From the NCBI GenBank assembly GCA_002497905.1, contig DAFJ01000032.1, positions 1 to 32,732 of the forward strand: a stretch of DNA of 32,732 nucleotides, written 5' to 3'. Source of the stretch: Euryarchaeota archaeon UBA251 (GTDB taxonomy: Archaea > Thermoplasmatota > Poseidoniia > Poseidoniales > Thalassarchaeaceae). The stretch's first letter is position 1, and every line of letters begins with the position of its first letter. Of the stretch, positions 32,660-32,732 are shown one piece after another. The position numbers were made by a program, and so were the translations under genes. The notes below the pieces were generated by a model, which did not search any database, was not told where the DNA came from, and worked only from the letters and a program-made list of their open reading frames with translations.

Positions 32660-32731
32660 GCGCTTGTAGTGAAGGGGTTATCACCAGAGGTTTCCAACCT
32701 CTTGTCCCGGGTTCAAATCCCGGCGGGCGCA
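32660..32731 (+). tRNA. tRNA-Gly (anticodon UCC)
   Basis: Cloverleaf: acceptor GCGCTTG/CGGGCGC with two G.U pairs; D stem GTGA/TCAC; anticodon stem AGAGG/CCTCT with loop TTTCCAA giving UCC (reads GGA/GGG); T arm CCGGG-TTCAAAT-CCCGG; discriminator A. The window ends one base later, so an encoded CCA cannot be judged. Confidence 0.9.
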
Positions 32732-32732
32732 C

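Overview
The window is a gene-dense chromosomal segment of an archaeon. The decisive genes are PCNA, transcription factor S, Nop5 plus fibrillarin of the box C/D RNP, an exosome Csl4-type protein, a METTL5-type rRNA methyltransferase, archaeal aspartate-semialdehyde dehydrogenase and a COG1031-type radical SAM protein. Mixed in are genes more usual in bacteria or eukaryotes: Fpg, SMUG1-type uracil glycosylase, IcmF-type fused acyl-CoA mutase, an M23 peptidase and a YHYH lipoprotein. Moderate GC, short spacers and this mixture suggest a marine planktonic Thermoplasmatota such as Marine Group II (Poseidoniales). That placement is inference from gene content; no marker phylogeny was run.

Layout. 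1-5531: central sugar metabolism (PGI/PMI, cut by the window edge), a cytosolic-looking M23 peptidase, then a glycan group made of a large polytopic membrane protein, a DPM1-like GT2 and a convergent sugar-nucleotide epimerase. 5648-9741: a plus-strand run of aspartate-semialdehyde dehydrogenase, an unknown two-part protein, a small zinc-ribbon protein, a METTL5-like methyltransferase and a Csl4-zinc-RRM-RG fusion. 9794-12279: a radical SAM/HhH protein whose stop overlaps the start of a SMUG1-type uracil-DNA glycosylase. 12276-16970: a YHYH/TSP3 surface lipoprotein divergent from a long-chain acyl-CoA synthetase, followed by a LysE-type exporter. 16974-19473: a seven-helix membrane protein, a three-gene cassette of unknown function led by a C39/papain-like cysteine-peptidase homologue, and two tandem tRNA-Arg genes. 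19474-19798 is a non-coding, strongly AT-rich stretch leading into the IcmF gene (19799-23104). 23110-26475: a minus-strand group, nop5-flpA-fpg-aquaporin. 26563-29344: fluoride channel, TFS, PCNA and a membrane glycosyltransferase. 29345-32536: a small membrane protein, a membrane-anchored degenerate sulfatase-modifying-factor-like protein and an ABC exporter. The window closes with tRNA-Gly(UCC).

Working together: FACL and IcmF point to acyl-CoA and branched-chain acyl-CoA use with a B12 requirement. SMUG1 and Fpg give a base-excision repair set unusual for an archaeon. Csl4, METTL5, Nop5 and FlpA cover RNA decay and rRNA modification. No CRISPR array, insertion sequence, integrase or rRNA gene was seen. 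The most unusual items are the Csl4-RRM-RG fusion, the radical SAM/SMUG1 overlapping pair, and the peptidase-like cassette beside the tRNA-Arg pair.
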